A stretch of 61,382 bases of DNA from Stygibacter sp964604155 (GTDB lineage Bacteria; Cloacimonadota; Cloacimonadia; Cloacimonadales; TCS61), in assembly GCA_964604155.1 (NCBI GenBank), contig CAZRXY010000099.1, positions 1 to 61,382 on the forward strand, read 5' to 3'. Positions 53,221 through 61,382 of this stretch are shown piece by piece. Made by a program: the position numbers and the translations under genes. The notes beneath the pieces were generated by a model. That model did not search any database and was not told where the DNA came from. It saw only the letters and a list, made by a program, of their open reading frames with translations. How positions within the stretch are numbered: the stretch's first letter is position 1; each line of letters begins with the position of its first letter.

Positions 53221-54525
53221 TTAGTCCTCCTGCTCATCTTCAGATTGCTTGTCATCTTCAGGTGGATCATGAAAAACTGCTTTTTCAGCGATTATATTCA
53301 TTACTTTTCTGGTGATCATGGTAAATTCAAAATCTTCACTACCAATCTCTTCCTCATATAATTCTTGATATTTTTCAACATCCAGATTAAGATTTGCCGC
53401 GACTTCTTTGATCAATTCCATTTTATCTTCTTCAGTTGCTTCAATATTAATCTGCTTGGCGAGTTTGTCTTTCAGGAAAACACCCTTCATCTGCCATTCT
53501 GCAGCGGGGATAAAATGAGAAACAATACTTTTGGGATCGATGTTATAATGAGCTGCGGCATCTTCTGCCATACTAAAGGCATGGTCTTTGATAATGGCTT
53601 CCGGTATTTCTATGGGATTTGCTTGGATCAAAGCTTCTTCAACTGCTTTATTTTTTTCTTTTTCGTTGAATTTTTCAATTTTTTGTTTAATATCCCGCGT
53701 GATGGTTGCCTTAAGGTCTTCAAGAGATTCGAATCCGGTATCCTTTGCCAATTCGTCATTCAATTCCGGGAGAACCGTTTTTTTAATTTCCAGGATTTTT
53801 ATCCTGAGTTCTTTTTCATATAAGGCTGGCTCATATATTTCATCATCGCTATCTTCCTTCCTATCGAAAATTATAGCGTAGATAGTGTCGCCTGCCTTTT
53901 TACCTATCAGCTTGGAATTAAGATCTTGGGAATAGATGTTTACACTCATCTCAAATTCTCTTTCGAATTTTGGAGGTTTTTCGCCGGCATCCTCTTCAGC
54001 ATCGGCTTGAGGTTCTGTCTCTGTGAATGAAGCATGAATGATGCAGTCCTGATCGATAGTTTCTGCTGGCTCATGGGTAGCCATCTGATTTTGAATCTTT
54101 GTGAGGGCATTGTCCAATTCTGCTATATCAAAATCGCGGTCTTTATGATATACATCCAAGCCTTCATAGACAATATTATCTATTACAGGTATCACATCAA
54201 ATTTGTAGGTGGCGATAAAATCTTCACCAATTTTCCAGGAAGTATCCACAATATCTGCTTCGCTAATGGGATGAATATCGTTTTCCTGCAAAGCCTGCTT
54301 ATAAAAATCTTCTGCCTTTGTCATGATAAATTCCTGTGAGAAATACTCACTGTAAAGCTGTTCTATCATCTTAAGTGGAGCCTTACCTTTGCGGAAGCCG
54401 GGGACATTGACCTTGCTCTTATAAATATTTACCAAAGCACGGTACTCTTTTTGGGCGGTCTCAGCCGGGACAATTATTTTTAGTTCTCGCCGGCAACTAT
54501 CCAATTCTTTGAGTTCTATTTTCAC
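53221..54525 (-). CDS. tig: Trigger factor
   Basis: The ribosome-bound chaperone carries the ribosome-docking signature GFRKGKAP at residues 43-50. The middle (about 150-240) takes the place of the FKBP-type prolyl isomerase domain but is divergent and acidic, so isomerase activity is uncertain. The C-terminal helical arms follow and end in an Asp/Glu-rich tail. Length (434) is normal. The gene abuts clpP with no gap. A tRNA-Leu lies ~74 bases upstream. Confidence 0.93.
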   Translation of the reverse strand: MKIELKELDSCRRELKIIVPAETAQKEYRALVNIYKSKVNVPGFRKGKAPLKMIEQLYSEYFSQEFIMTKAEDFYKQALQENDIHPISEADIVDTSWKIGEDFIATYKFDVIPVIDNIVYEGLDVYHKDRDFDIAELDNALTKIQNQMATHEPAETIDQDCIIHASFTETEPQADAEEDAGEKPPKFEREFEMSVNIYSQDLNSKLIGKKAGDTIYAIIFDRKEDSDDEIYEPALYEKELRIKILEIKKTVLPELNDELAKDTGFESLEDLKATITRDIKQKIEKFNEKEKNKAVEEALIQANPIEIPEAIIKDHAFSMAEDAAAHYNIDPKSIVSHFIPAAEWQMKGVFLKDKLAKQINIEATEEDKMELIKEVAANLNLDVEKYQELYEEEIGSEDFEFTMITRKVMNIIAEKAVFHDPPEDDKQSEDEQED

Positions 54526-54598
54526 AATAACTCCTTATTATTAATAAATATTGATATCAGATTAATATGCGGCTTGCCAAATACCTGCCGTAAAAATC

Positions 54599-54684
54599 TG
54601 GTGCGAAAGAGGGGACTTGAACCCCTACAGGATTGCTCCTACTGGATTCTAAGTCCAGCGCGTCTGCCATTCCGCCACTTTCGC
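54599..54684 (-). tRNA. tRNA-Leu (anticodon UAG)
   Basis: The 86-base tRNA reads on the minus strand from 54684 to 54599. The acceptor stem GCGAAAG pairs with CTTTCGC. The anticodon loop is CTTAGAA with anticodon UAG inside a CTGGA/TCCAG stem, the long variable arm is class II, and the T loop has GGTTCAAGTCC. The discriminator A and a CCA end are encoded in the DNA (54602-54599). It starts one base after the TPR gene stop and precedes tig. Confidence 0.95.
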
Positions 54685-54685
54685 G

Positions 54686-55807
54686 TTATTCGATTTCAGA
54701 AAGTATTTTCTGGTATTTTGCAGCCAGTTCACTTCTGCCTAATCTATCAGCAGCCAGATACATGAGCTGATAGGGGACTGGATCTTGTGGATCTAATTCA
54801 GACCATTTTTCGCCAAATTCCAGAACTGCTTCATATGCTTCTAAAGAAATAAGCTGACTGCATAGCACTCGGAGAGCATCCACATTATATCCAGTAATCT
54901 CAAATTCCATTCTGCTGAATCTGAGGTAGTTTTCCAGATCATCTAATTGGAGAGCTATAATTTTTGCATTATGGATAGCATCTATATTATTCTCTTCATA
55001 TTCCAGAGTCTTAACAAACATTTCCAGCGCCTTCTCCTTTTTGCCTAAATCCGTATAGCAAATTCCCATATTAAAGTAGTTATCGGGATTTTCCGGATTA
55101 ATTTTGGCAGCTTTTTCATACCAGGCTACTGCGTCCTGGCGATTTTCAAGCTGAAAATATTTATTAGCGATCAATTGGGCATTTTTTTCATTATCAGGCT
55201 CAAGCTCAGAGGCAAGTTCATAGTATTCTATCGCCTTTTCGTTATTGTCGAGCATCATATAACTATTTCCGATCATTTTCACGGTGAGAACGCTGTCCGG
55301 TGCCATTTCGTATAGCTTTTCCAGTTTTTCCAATGCCACTTCATATTTTGTTTCCATATAAAGATCGTACCCTTTTTGATAGAGCAGCGTCCAGCAATTT
55401 GAGAGTAGTGTGGTAGCAAGTTCCTGCTTCTTCTCCAGGTCTTCACCTTTGATATATTTTTTGTGATACTTACCGGCGGCTTTTTCGTCAGACAACATCA
55501 ATTCTTCATATTCCTGATACACCAGATCTATTGAATTTAGTGTGCGAATATAGTAATTATAAGCTGTTGCGTATTCCTTTTCAATCTCATAAAATATACC
55601 AGCGACGTTATAGAGGCTTTCTATATGATATGGATTAGCTTCCAGTACTTTTTCGTAAAAGCCGAGAGCTTTATCAAAAACCTTTTGGCGATAATAATTA
55701 CCGGCAGAACGAAGATCTGTCTTGGCAGCTCCAGAAACCTCCTGCAATTCTGCCTGAGCCAGAATTACTACAAGGAGTATTATACCCGTAATCAAGACCT
55801 TTTTCAT
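54686..55807 (-). CDS. TPR-repeat protein with signal peptide
   Basis: Two adjacent ATGs exist (55810 and 55807). AGGAGG is two bases from the first and five from the second, so the second is chosen. A signal peptide (~1-20, ending AQAELQ) is followed by about seven TPR-like repeats, for example YEKVLEANPYHIESLYNVAGI, YEKAAKINPENPDNYFNMGI and ALEMFVKTLEYEENN. The protein is probably periplasmic and provides protein-binding surfaces. The partner is unknown. The tRNA-Leu follows one base after the stop. Confidence 0.85.
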   Translation of the reverse strand: MKKVLITGIILLVVILAQAELQEVSGAAKTDLRSAGNYYRQKVFDKALGFYEKVLEANPYHIESLYNVAGIFYEIEKEYATAYNYYIRTLNSIDLVYQEYEELMLSDEKAAGKYHKKYIKGEDLEKKQELATTLLSNCWTLLYQKGYDLYMETKYEVALEKLEKLYEMAPDSVLTVKMIGNSYMMLDNNEKAIEYYELASELEPDNEKNAQLIANKYFQLENRQDAVAWYEKAAKINPENPDNYFNMGICYTDLGKKEKALEMFVKTLEYEENNIDAIHNAKIIALQLDDLENYLRFSRMEFEITGYNVDALRVLCSQLISLEAYEAVLEFGEKWSELDPQDPVPYQLMYLAADRLGRSELAAKYQKILSEIE

Positions 55808-55839
55808 CATGTCCTCCTAAATAAATAAATACTTCACAC

Positions 55840-55868
55840 TAAAATCTTAGTTCCTGTATATTCGTCAA
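55840..55868 (-). promoter_or_regulatory. Candidate promoter for the TPR gene and tRNA-Leu
   Basis: TTGACG (55868-55863, minus strand), a 17-base spacer and ATTTTA (55845-55840) lie ~33 bases upstream of the start codon. Confidence 0.35.
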
Positions 55869-55982
55869 CCAGTTTTTAATGTGAGCATAAAAATACTTTC
55901 TGAGGCATTTTATGGAAGTTAGTTGACATATATCCCCCTCTTAGGCAGAAGACACCCTTAATCAATAAAAATTGAGGTTTAG

Positions 55983-56636
55983 ATGAAAGAAAATATGATC
56001 ACAATCTGCTGGGGACTAATCCTGGCAGGAGTTCTGGCGATATTAGTCATACCCCAAACTCGGAGTGGCTTTGGGATGCTCACCTTGCAGTACCCTTATA
56101 TCATGGGGTTAATCAAAGTAGGACTACTGGGCACAATGGGTGAATTGCTCGGGGGCAAGATAGTAACAGGCAGATGGAAACTAAAGGGCATCCGGCTTGG
56201 TGAAAGGTTCTTTGTCTGGGCATTTCTGGGATTGGTATTCACGGTAATTTTTCCCATATTTTCTTTTGGAGTAGAAGGATTATTATCATCAGGGCTGATA
56301 CCGGGGCAGGGGCTGCAAGTAATTGAGGCATTCTGGAAATCATTTTTTCTAAATATTGTCTTTGCCTTTCCGATGATGAGTTTCCACAGGCTCACAGATA
56401 CTGCTATAGAGAATGGCGGTTTATTTCGCAAATGGAATATTCCGGAAACATTCAGAAGCATTGACTGGGATAATATGTTCAAACTGGTGGGTGGGGCAAT
56501 TTTCTGGTTCTGGATTCCCGCTCAGGTGGTAACCTATTCACTTCCGGGCGAGTTCAGGGTAATGAGTGCAGCACTTCTGGCGATAGTTTTAGGTATCATT
56601 CTGGGCATTGCCAAAAAGTTATCTTTAAAAAAATAG
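55983..56636 (+). CDS. Mpv17/PMP22-like membrane protein
   Basis: The 217-residue protein has about five hydrophobic helices. The C-terminal WFWIPAQVVTYSLPGEFR segment fits the Mpv17-family pattern (W.P.Q...F..VP...R) described mainly from eukaryotic peroxisomes and mitochondria, with scattered bacterial homologues. The assignment is from the pattern only. The function of bacterial members is unknown. It has TTGACA 55 bases upstream. Confidence 0.6.
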   Translation: MKENMITICWGLILAGVLAILVIPQTRSGFGMLTLQYPYIMGLIKVGLLGTMGELLGGKIVTGRWKLKGIRLGERFFVWAFLGLVFTVIFPIFSFGVEGLLSSGLIPGQGLQVIEAFWKSFFLNIVFAFPMMSFHRLTDTAIENGGLFRKWNIPETFRSIDWDNMFKLVGGAIFWFWIPAQVVTYSLPGEFRVMSAALLAIVLGIILGIAKKLSLKK

Positions 56637-56646
56637 ATGTTCAGGC

Positions 56647-56675
56647 TTGACATAAATTCAGAACCGGTATTTTTC
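56647..56675 (+). promoter_or_regulatory. Candidate promoter for the Gfo/Idh/MocA-asnS operon
   Basis: TTGACA (56647-56652) is followed by TATTTT at 56668-56673 with a short 15-base spacer, 54 bases before the ATG at 56701. Confidence 0.35.
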
Positions 56676-56700
56676 CCCTCAAAAAACAGGGAGATTTAAA

Positions 56701-57675
56701 ATGTTAAACATTGGAATAGTGGGAGTTGGGCAGTTTGGGGCAAATCATGCCCGTATCTTGAGCCGTTCGGATTTAGTTAATCTGGTGGGTTTATTTGACA
56801 AGAATAAGAAACGGGCAAAAGAGATAAGTAAGCTTTACGGCATAGAATTGTTCAGCGATTATAGCAGTCTTCTCTCTAAAGTGGATGCCATGGTGATAGC
56901 TGCTAACACAGCTTCGCATTATGAACTCGCAAAATTGGCATTTGAGCATAAGAAGCATGTATTTTTAGAGAAGCCGGTAACCGAGCATTTATGGCAGGCG
57001 AAGGAGCTGATCAGCCTGGCAGCGGCGAATAATTTGCGGTTTCAGGTAGGACATATAGAGCGTTTTAACCCTATCATACTGGAAATTAGTCCACTGGTGA
57101 AAGACCCTATTTTCATAGAGGTTCACCGGATATCACCTTTTAGTGCCAGAGGTACTGATGTGCCTGTGGTGCATGAGCTTATGATCCACGATCTGGATTT
57201 TATACTGGCTTTTATTGATAGTGAAGTGAAAGAGATCAGCGCCTCGGGCTCGAGTGTGATGACTCGGAGCATAGATATAGCAAATGCCCGGCTTGAATTT
57301 GCTAATGGAGCGGTGGCAAACGTAACTGCCAGCCGCATATCCCTTAAGCGTTCCCGTAAGGCAAGGATTTTTCAGAAAGATGCTTATTTTTCATTGGATT
57401 TCCAGAATAAAACCGTGCGAATAGTTACTAAATCACCGGAGTTATACAAGGTTTATCCAAAATTGCTGGCGGGTAAATATGATAATATCCGTCAGGAGGA
57501 CGTGGTCGATATCAGGGAGGTGGATGCTTCCGGTAATTCAAAAGATGCTCTGACGGTAGAATTAGAGTCTTTTTTGGGTGCTATCGAAGCAGGCTCTAAT
57601 CCGCTGGTAGATGGCGAAGCAGGCTATAAAGCCTTAGCCGTCGCACAAAAGATTGTGGAAAAAATAAAATCTTGA
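56701..57675 (+). CDS. Gfo/Idh/MocA-family oxidoreductase
   Basis: The 324-residue protein has an N-terminal Rossmann fold (GIVGVGQFGANHARIL) and the family EKPV motif (HVFLEKPVTEH). The C-terminal alpha/beta domain has HELMIHDLDFIL, where the His is a usual catalytic residue. Members oxidise or reduce sugars and related polyols with NAD(P). The substrate is unknown, but sugar-nucleotide work for the envelope is common in such a setting. It is followed by asnS 15 bases later. Confidence 0.9.
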   Translation: MLNIGIVGVGQFGANHARILSRSDLVNLVGLFDKNKKRAKEISKLYGIELFSDYSSLLSKVDAMVIAANTASHYELAKLAFEHKKHVFLEKPVTEHLWQAKELISLAAANNLRFQVGHIERFNPIILEISPLVKDPIFIEVHRISPFSARGTDVPVVHELMIHDLDFILAFIDSEVKEISASGSSVMTRSIDIANARLEFANGAVANVTASRISLKRSRKARIFQKDAYFSLDFQNKTVRIVTKSPELYKVYPKLLAGKYDNIRQEDVVDIREVDASGNSKDALTVELESFLGAIEAGSNPLVDGEAGYKALAVAQKIVEKIKS

Positions 57676-57690
57676 TAGCAAGGAGTTATA

Positions 57691-59082
57691 ATGAAAATTA
57701 CCGAAATAAAAGAATTATATAAAGATACGTCTAAGTATGCCGGCAAAAGTCTGAAAATTTGTGGCTGGATACGAACTATCCGTTCATCAAAAACATTTGG
57801 CTTTATTGAGCTTAATGATGGTTCATATTTCCGCAATGTCCAGATAATATTCAGTGATGATCTTGAGAATTATGCCCAGATTGCCAAATGTGGGATAGCT
57901 ACTGCATTATGCGTAGAGGGCAGATTGCTGCTTACCCCGGAAGCGAAGCAGCCTTTTGAGATAACGGCAGAATCTGTGAGCATCGAGGGAGAATCCGCTT
58001 CTGATTATCCATTGCAGAAAAAAAGGCATACCTTTGAATATCTGAGAACTATAGCACATCTTAGACCGCGGACAAATACTTTTTCGGCAGTTTTCCGCAT
58101 TCGATCACTGGCAGCACACGCAATTCACAGCTTTCTGCAGGAAAACGGCTTTGTCTATGTGCACACTCCCATAATCACAGGCAGTGATTGTGAAGGAGCC
58201 GGCGAGATGTTCCGAGTATCCACTCTGCCGGCGATTAATCCCCCTCTGGCCGAAGATGGAAAAATTGATTACTGCCAGGATTTTTTTGGCCGTGAGACCA
58301 ATCTCACAGTTAGCGGTCAATTAGCTGTGGAAGCTTATGTGATGGCATTTAGAAAGGTTTACACCTTTGGCCCCACTTTCAGGGCGGAAAATTCCAATAC
58401 AGCACGTCATGCTGCAGAATTCTGGATGATCGAGCCAGAAATTGCCTTTTCGGATTTGCAGGACGATATGGATTTGGCTGAGGGAATGATGAGATATCTG
58501 ATCAATTATGTCCTTGAGCATGCTCCCCTGGAACTGGAATTCTTTAATAACTTTATCGACAAGGGATTGCTGGAAAGATTGCAGCACGTTTCCATTAGCA
58601 AATTTGAGCATATCACCTATACGGAAGCGATAAAGATTCTCTCAGATTCGGGTCAGAAATTTTCCTATCCGGTAGCCTGGGGAGCAGATTTGCAGACTGA
58701 GCATGAGCGTTATCTCACGGAGCAGCATTTTAAGCGACCCGTCTTTGTAACAGATTACCCCAAAGATATCAAGGCATTTTATATGCGGTCAAATGATGAT
58801 GGCAAAACAGTGGCAGCCATGGACTTGCTGGTGCCGGGTGTGGGGGAGATCATTGGAGGAAGCCAGCGTGAGGAACGGCTTGATCTGCTGGAAAAGAGGA
58901 TAGTTGAACTGGGCTTGGAAAAAGAAGACTACTGGTGGTATCTGGATCTCAGGAAATATGGCGGCACAAAGCATGCCGGATTTGGTCTGGGCTTTGAACG
59001 GGTGATCATGTATCTCACCGGTATGCAAAATATCCGTGACGTGATCTCATATCCCCGAACTCCTAAATCAGCAGAATTCTAA
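57691..59082 (+). CDS. asnS: Asparaginyl-tRNA synthetase
   Basis: The 463-residue class IIb synthetase has an N-terminal OB-fold anticodon-binding domain (GWIRTIRSSKTFGFIELNDGS). The catalytic domain shows motif 2 as FRAENSNTARHAAEFWMIEPEI and motif 3 as GFGLGFERVIMYLTGMQNIRD. The ending SYPRTPKSAEF is typical of AsnRS rather than AspRS. Charging of tRNA-Asn is therefore direct. A palindrome lies 16 bases downstream. Confidence 0.95.
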   Translation: MKITEIKELYKDTSKYAGKSLKICGWIRTIRSSKTFGFIELNDGSYFRNVQIIFSDDLENYAQIAKCGIATALCVEGRLLLTPEAKQPFEITAESVSIEGESASDYPLQKKRHTFEYLRTIAHLRPRTNTFSAVFRIRSLAAHAIHSFLQENGFVYVHTPIITGSDCEGAGEMFRVSTLPAINPPLAEDGKIDYCQDFFGRETNLTVSGQLAVEAYVMAFRKVYTFGPTFRAENSNTARHAAEFWMIEPEIAFSDLQDDMDLAEGMMRYLINYVLEHAPLELEFFNNFIDKGLLERLQHVSISKFEHITYTEAIKILSDSGQKFSYPVAWGADLQTEHERYLTEQHFKRPVFVTDYPKDIKAFYMRSNDDGKTVAAMDLLVPGVGEIIGGSQREERLDLLEKRIVELGLEKEDYWWYLDLRKYGGTKHAGFGLGFERVIMYLTGMQNIRDVISYPRTPKSAEF

Positions 59083-59097
59083 AAAAAATATAAGCTT

Positions 59098-59125
59098 GAT
59101 CCCCCCGGCAATAGCCGGGGGGATC
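59098..59125. repeat. Perfect 12-bp palindrome between asnS and pgeF
   Basis: GATCCCCCCGGC (59098-59109) is repeated as its reverse complement at 59114-59125 around loop AATA. It could be an intrinsic terminator, but the T-run is short and offset (ATCTTTT near 59131), so it may act as an attenuator or mRNA-stability hairpin. Confidence 0.6.
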
Positions 59126-59137
59126 AATAAATCTTTT

Positions 59138-59827
59138 ATGAAAATTACACATAATCAAAATGAATGCCAGTCCCCAAAAGTCTGGCAGGGAAATTTTGGT
59201 TGTTCAGACATAATAGCTCAATTTGGTGATAAGAGAACAGATAAAACTAAGCTCATAAGATTGCTGGGAAATTGCCTGCTTTTTGAAGTAGAGCAAACTC
59301 ATTCTGATGAAGTGATAATTGCCGGTAGAGAGAAAGAAAATAAAATATTCCCCCGTGCAGATGCTCTAGTAACCAGAGAAGATAAGATTGCCCTGGTGAT
59401 ACGTACGGCAGATTGTTTCCCGATTTTGTTTTATGATCCCGTTGCGAAGATAATCGGAGCTGCTCATTCCGGCAGAGAAGGCACGCGTAAGAATATTGCT
59501 CAGGCAGTTATAAAGGCGCTAATTGATCTGGGAGCAAAATCCGAAAATATTATGGCGGCTATAGGTCCTGGAATCTCAACCCGGGCTTATGAAGTAGATA
59601 GAGTAACCTGGCAGGATTTTTGCCAGAGTACCGATACCGAGCATGAATATCCACTTTTAGATGTGAGACAGACTATTGTTACACAATTGCATAGATCAAA
59701 AATCCACGATGAAAATATCTGTCATCAAAAAATATGTACTTATTCAGATGGAGATTTCCATTCCTGGCGGCGAGATAACACTATGCAAAGGCAGTACAAC
59801 TGGATAGTGATCAATCCGGGCTGCTGA
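59138..59827 (+). CDS. pgeF: Peptidoglycan editing factor / multicopper polyphenol oxidase-like (YfiH, DUF152)
   Basis: The start is ATG at 59138; an earlier in-frame ATG lies inside the palindrome. The ~229-residue protein has the DUF152 metal-site motifs: VEQTHSDEV, RTADCFPILFYDP (Cys) and AAHSGREGTRKNIA, then IGPGISTRAYEVD. The family removes misincorporated serine from peptidoglycan precursors (PgeF), and members were earlier called laccase-like. The usual HAGWRG is HSGREG here. Its last 17 bases overlap the convergent YitT gene. Confidence 0.85.
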   Translation: MKITHNQNECQSPKVWQGNFGCSDIIAQFGDKRTDKTKLIRLLGNCLLFEVEQTHSDEVIIAGREKENKIFPRADALVTREDKIALVIRTADCFPILFYDPVAKIIGAAHSGREGTRKNIAQAVIKALIDLGAKSENIMAAIGPGISTRAYEVDRVTWQDFCQSTDTEHEYPLLDVRQTIVTQLHRSKIHDENICHQKICTYSDGDFHSWRRDNTMQRQYNWIVINPGC

Positions 59828-60755
59828 GATCAAGTTCACGGCTTTTGAATCCATACCCCATTACATCATGCACATTTGTGAGAATTACAAAGGCTGAGGG
59901 ATCTATATCACGCACAAGATCACGCATGATAGAAACATGCCTTTTATTCATCACGCAGAAAATGATATTCTGGGCATTACCTGTATAACCACCCTCAGCC
60001 TTGAATAGTGTGACCCCACGGTGAATATGCTCATAAATCTCCTCCTTTATCTCCTCGTATTTAGAAGAAATTATATATACCCCTTTTAAAAAAGGCAAAC
60101 CCTCAGAAGCGAGATCAGTCATTCTTGCCGAAATAAACAGATTCACATAACCCCAGATAACTATTTTTATATCACGAAAAACCAGACCGACCGTTAGTAT
60201 TATCAGCGTTTCCACCATCCAGTAGCCCGTGCCGATTGATAACCCTGTTTTTTGCTTGATTAGAGCTACCGGAATATCTGTGCCACCGGTTGAACCCTTG
60301 AATCTGAAGATGAGACCAAGACCCAAACCCAGAAGTACCGAACCCGTGATGGCAGAAAGATATACTTCAGAAGGACCTATGATTGCTTGAATACGGTCTC
60401 CACCATATAGAAATGTGTATTGTGCCAAATCCTTGATCAATCCAAGCTTGTGAAGATTTGGAAGGCTCACTGCATCCGTGAGCACAGATACCATGAGCAT
60501 ACCATAGATGGAACGCCAGCCAAACCTGCTCCCCAAAAAAATGAAACTTATCACAAATAGAGGGATATTAAATACTATCATCGATACCCCAAGGGGAAGA
60601 TTAAACATATGGAAAAGAATCTGAGATAACCCCCCTACCCCGCCAGGGACTATCTTATAGGGTGCCAAAAACCAGGAATAGGCTATCCCCGTCAGCAAGG
60701 CACCTAAGATTATCCCTGCATATTGAACTACACTACGCTTCCAGCTTCTCTGCAT
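59811..60755 (-). CDS. YitT-family membrane protein (DUF161/DUF2179)
   Basis: The start is ATG at 60755, with GGAGGT five bases upstream; an earlier in-frame ATG lacks this. The ~314-residue protein has about five to six transmembrane helices, with the family segments YKIVPGGVGGLSQIL and FRFKGSTGGTDIPVALI. A C-terminal soluble DUF2179 domain has ARMTDLASEGLPFLKGVYIIS and RGVTLFKAEGGYTG. The family may transport small molecules, but no substrate is established. It is convergent with pgeF and overlaps it by 17 bases. Confidence 0.9.
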   Translation of the reverse strand: MQRSWKRSVVQYAGIILGALLTGIAYSWFLAPYKIVPGGVGGLSQILFHMFNLPLGVSMIVFNIPLFVISFIFLGSRFGWRSIYGMLMVSVLTDAVSLPNLHKLGLIKDLAQYTFLYGGDRIQAIIGPSEVYLSAITGSVLLGLGLGLIFRFKGSTGGTDIPVALIKQKTGLSIGTGYWMVETLIILTVGLVFRDIKIVIWGYVNLFISARMTDLASEGLPFLKGVYIISSKYEEIKEEIYEHIHRGVTLFKAEGGYTGNAQNIIFCVMNKRHVSIMRDLVRDIDPSAFVILTNVHDVMGYGFKSRELDLSSPD

Positions 60756-61382
60756 AAAACACCTCCAACCAAGCCAACAGAATTTTGCCGGTTTTAGCGT
60801 CAAGGATTATTGAGCGGAATCTGGCATCCATTAACCCTGGAATTATTCTATTCTCTTCTTTGATAGTGATAGCAATCATCAATCGTCAAAATCCCTCGAC
60901 CCTCGCCTTTAGACCTTCGATGCTTCACGAGGCGGCGTGAGTGAATGAGTGTTTGATTGTTTGAAATTTACTGATTATTTGAATCTGCTTTTGTAGGCGG
61001 ATTTGCTAATCTTTATTTTCATAATTGATTTCCAAATGCAGACCGACTAAATATGGAGTTGCACCGAATTTGCCTGATTGTATCCCTCATCTCCTGTGCC
61101 ATATCTCACTTTTTACTTCTCGCTTATCATCACACATCACCTCCTTCATTCTACATTCAGGCGTCAGCATGTCCACCCTGTCCACCCTGTCCAACCTGTC
61201 CACCCTGTCCAACCTGTCCAACCTGTCCATCCCGCCAAAATGCCATACCTAATATACACAAAAAAAACATGTTACACAGAAGAAACAAAGAGTTGCACTA
61301 AAGTTACACCGTATATAATTAACATATATGGCTTTAACCTGTGTTTGCCACACTTTTTCGTTTTTTTGTATAAATAAATGCA
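60756..61382. other. Non-coding right end of the window
   Basis: No gene was supported. A TTGACG (60803-60798, minus) may be the -35 of the YitT gene. The rest is AT-rich, interrupted by the 9-bp repeat array at 61171-61233. Reading frames through that array look like a repeat artefact. Confidence 0.6.
61171..61233. repeat. Seven tandem copies of a 9-bp unit
   Basis: Seven consecutive 9-base units of type GTCCAMCCT (M = A or C; the last unit is GTCCATCCC) run without gaps. Because 9 is a multiple of three, all three forward frames stay open across it. Confidence 0.9.

Noticed and set aside
61171..61233. Possible CRISPR array
   Set aside because: The units are 9 bp with no spacers and no cas genes nearby.
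61053..61377. Reading frames with Pro/Cys/Thr/Val repeats
   Set aside because: They arise because the 9-bp repeat keeps three frames open; there is no ribosome site or conserved protein.

Overview
The window is about 61 kb of AT-leaning, densely coded bacterial chromosome, mostly housekeeping genes. A 2613-residue secreted protein ends in a type IX secretion-style sorting domain with a YPNPFNP motif. Together with lipoproteins, a predicted outer-membrane barrel, a DUF2723 membrane protein and sigma70-like TTGAC boxes (not the Bacteroidota promoter type), this points to a Gram-negative member of the Fibrobacterota-Chlorobiota-Bacteroidota superphylum outside Bacteroidota. Candidatus Cloacimonadota is my best guess; this is inferred from gene style, not from a marker-gene tree.

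Layout. 1-549 is gene-poor: the last 26 codons of a truncated reading frame and a long hairpin. 550-11220 (minus strand) runs phoH-like, alr (with a large unknown C-terminal extension), aroC fused to chorismate mutase, fused aroD-aroE, a transglutaminase-like protein and a receiver/pyruvate-phosphate-dikinase-like protein. 11440-20352 (plus strand) is a tightly coupled run: CDF transporter, trmB, dGTPase, prfB (with a programmed +1 frameshift), uppS, cdsA, LysM lytic transglycosylase, rimI-like and nadB, closed by a strong bidirectional terminator. 20416-28257 (minus) is the giant surface protein made of cohesin-like, PKD-like and cadherin-like repeats. 28655-34393 (plus) holds a lipoprotein, an outer-membrane barrel candidate, a SagB-type oxidoreductase and an HtrA protease.

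34447-40818 (minus) is a six-gene signalling operon: hybrid histidine kinase, single-domain response regulator, receiver-PAS-PAS-GGDEF diguanylate cyclase, GAF-HD-GYP phosphodiesterase, then two small paralogous membrane proteins that carry four copies of a basic module I do not recognise as a named domain. It makes, breaks and probably responds to cyclic di-GMP, and is the best candidate here for an undescribed system. Divergent from it, 41020-43282 encodes an ECF sigma factor, a one-TM putative anti-sigma partner and a secreted triple-PDZ protein without a protease domain.

43342-54525 (minus) has an aminotransferase, dapD, uvrA, a DUF2723 protein, clpX, clpP and tig. A tRNA-Leu(UAG) lies between tig and a TPR protein at 54686-55807. 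55983-59827 (plus) has an Mpv17-like membrane protein, a Gfo/Idh/MocA oxidoreductase, asnS and pgeF; a convergent YitT-family gene overlaps the end of pgeF. The right end (60756-61382) is non-coding and has a 9-bp tandem repeat.
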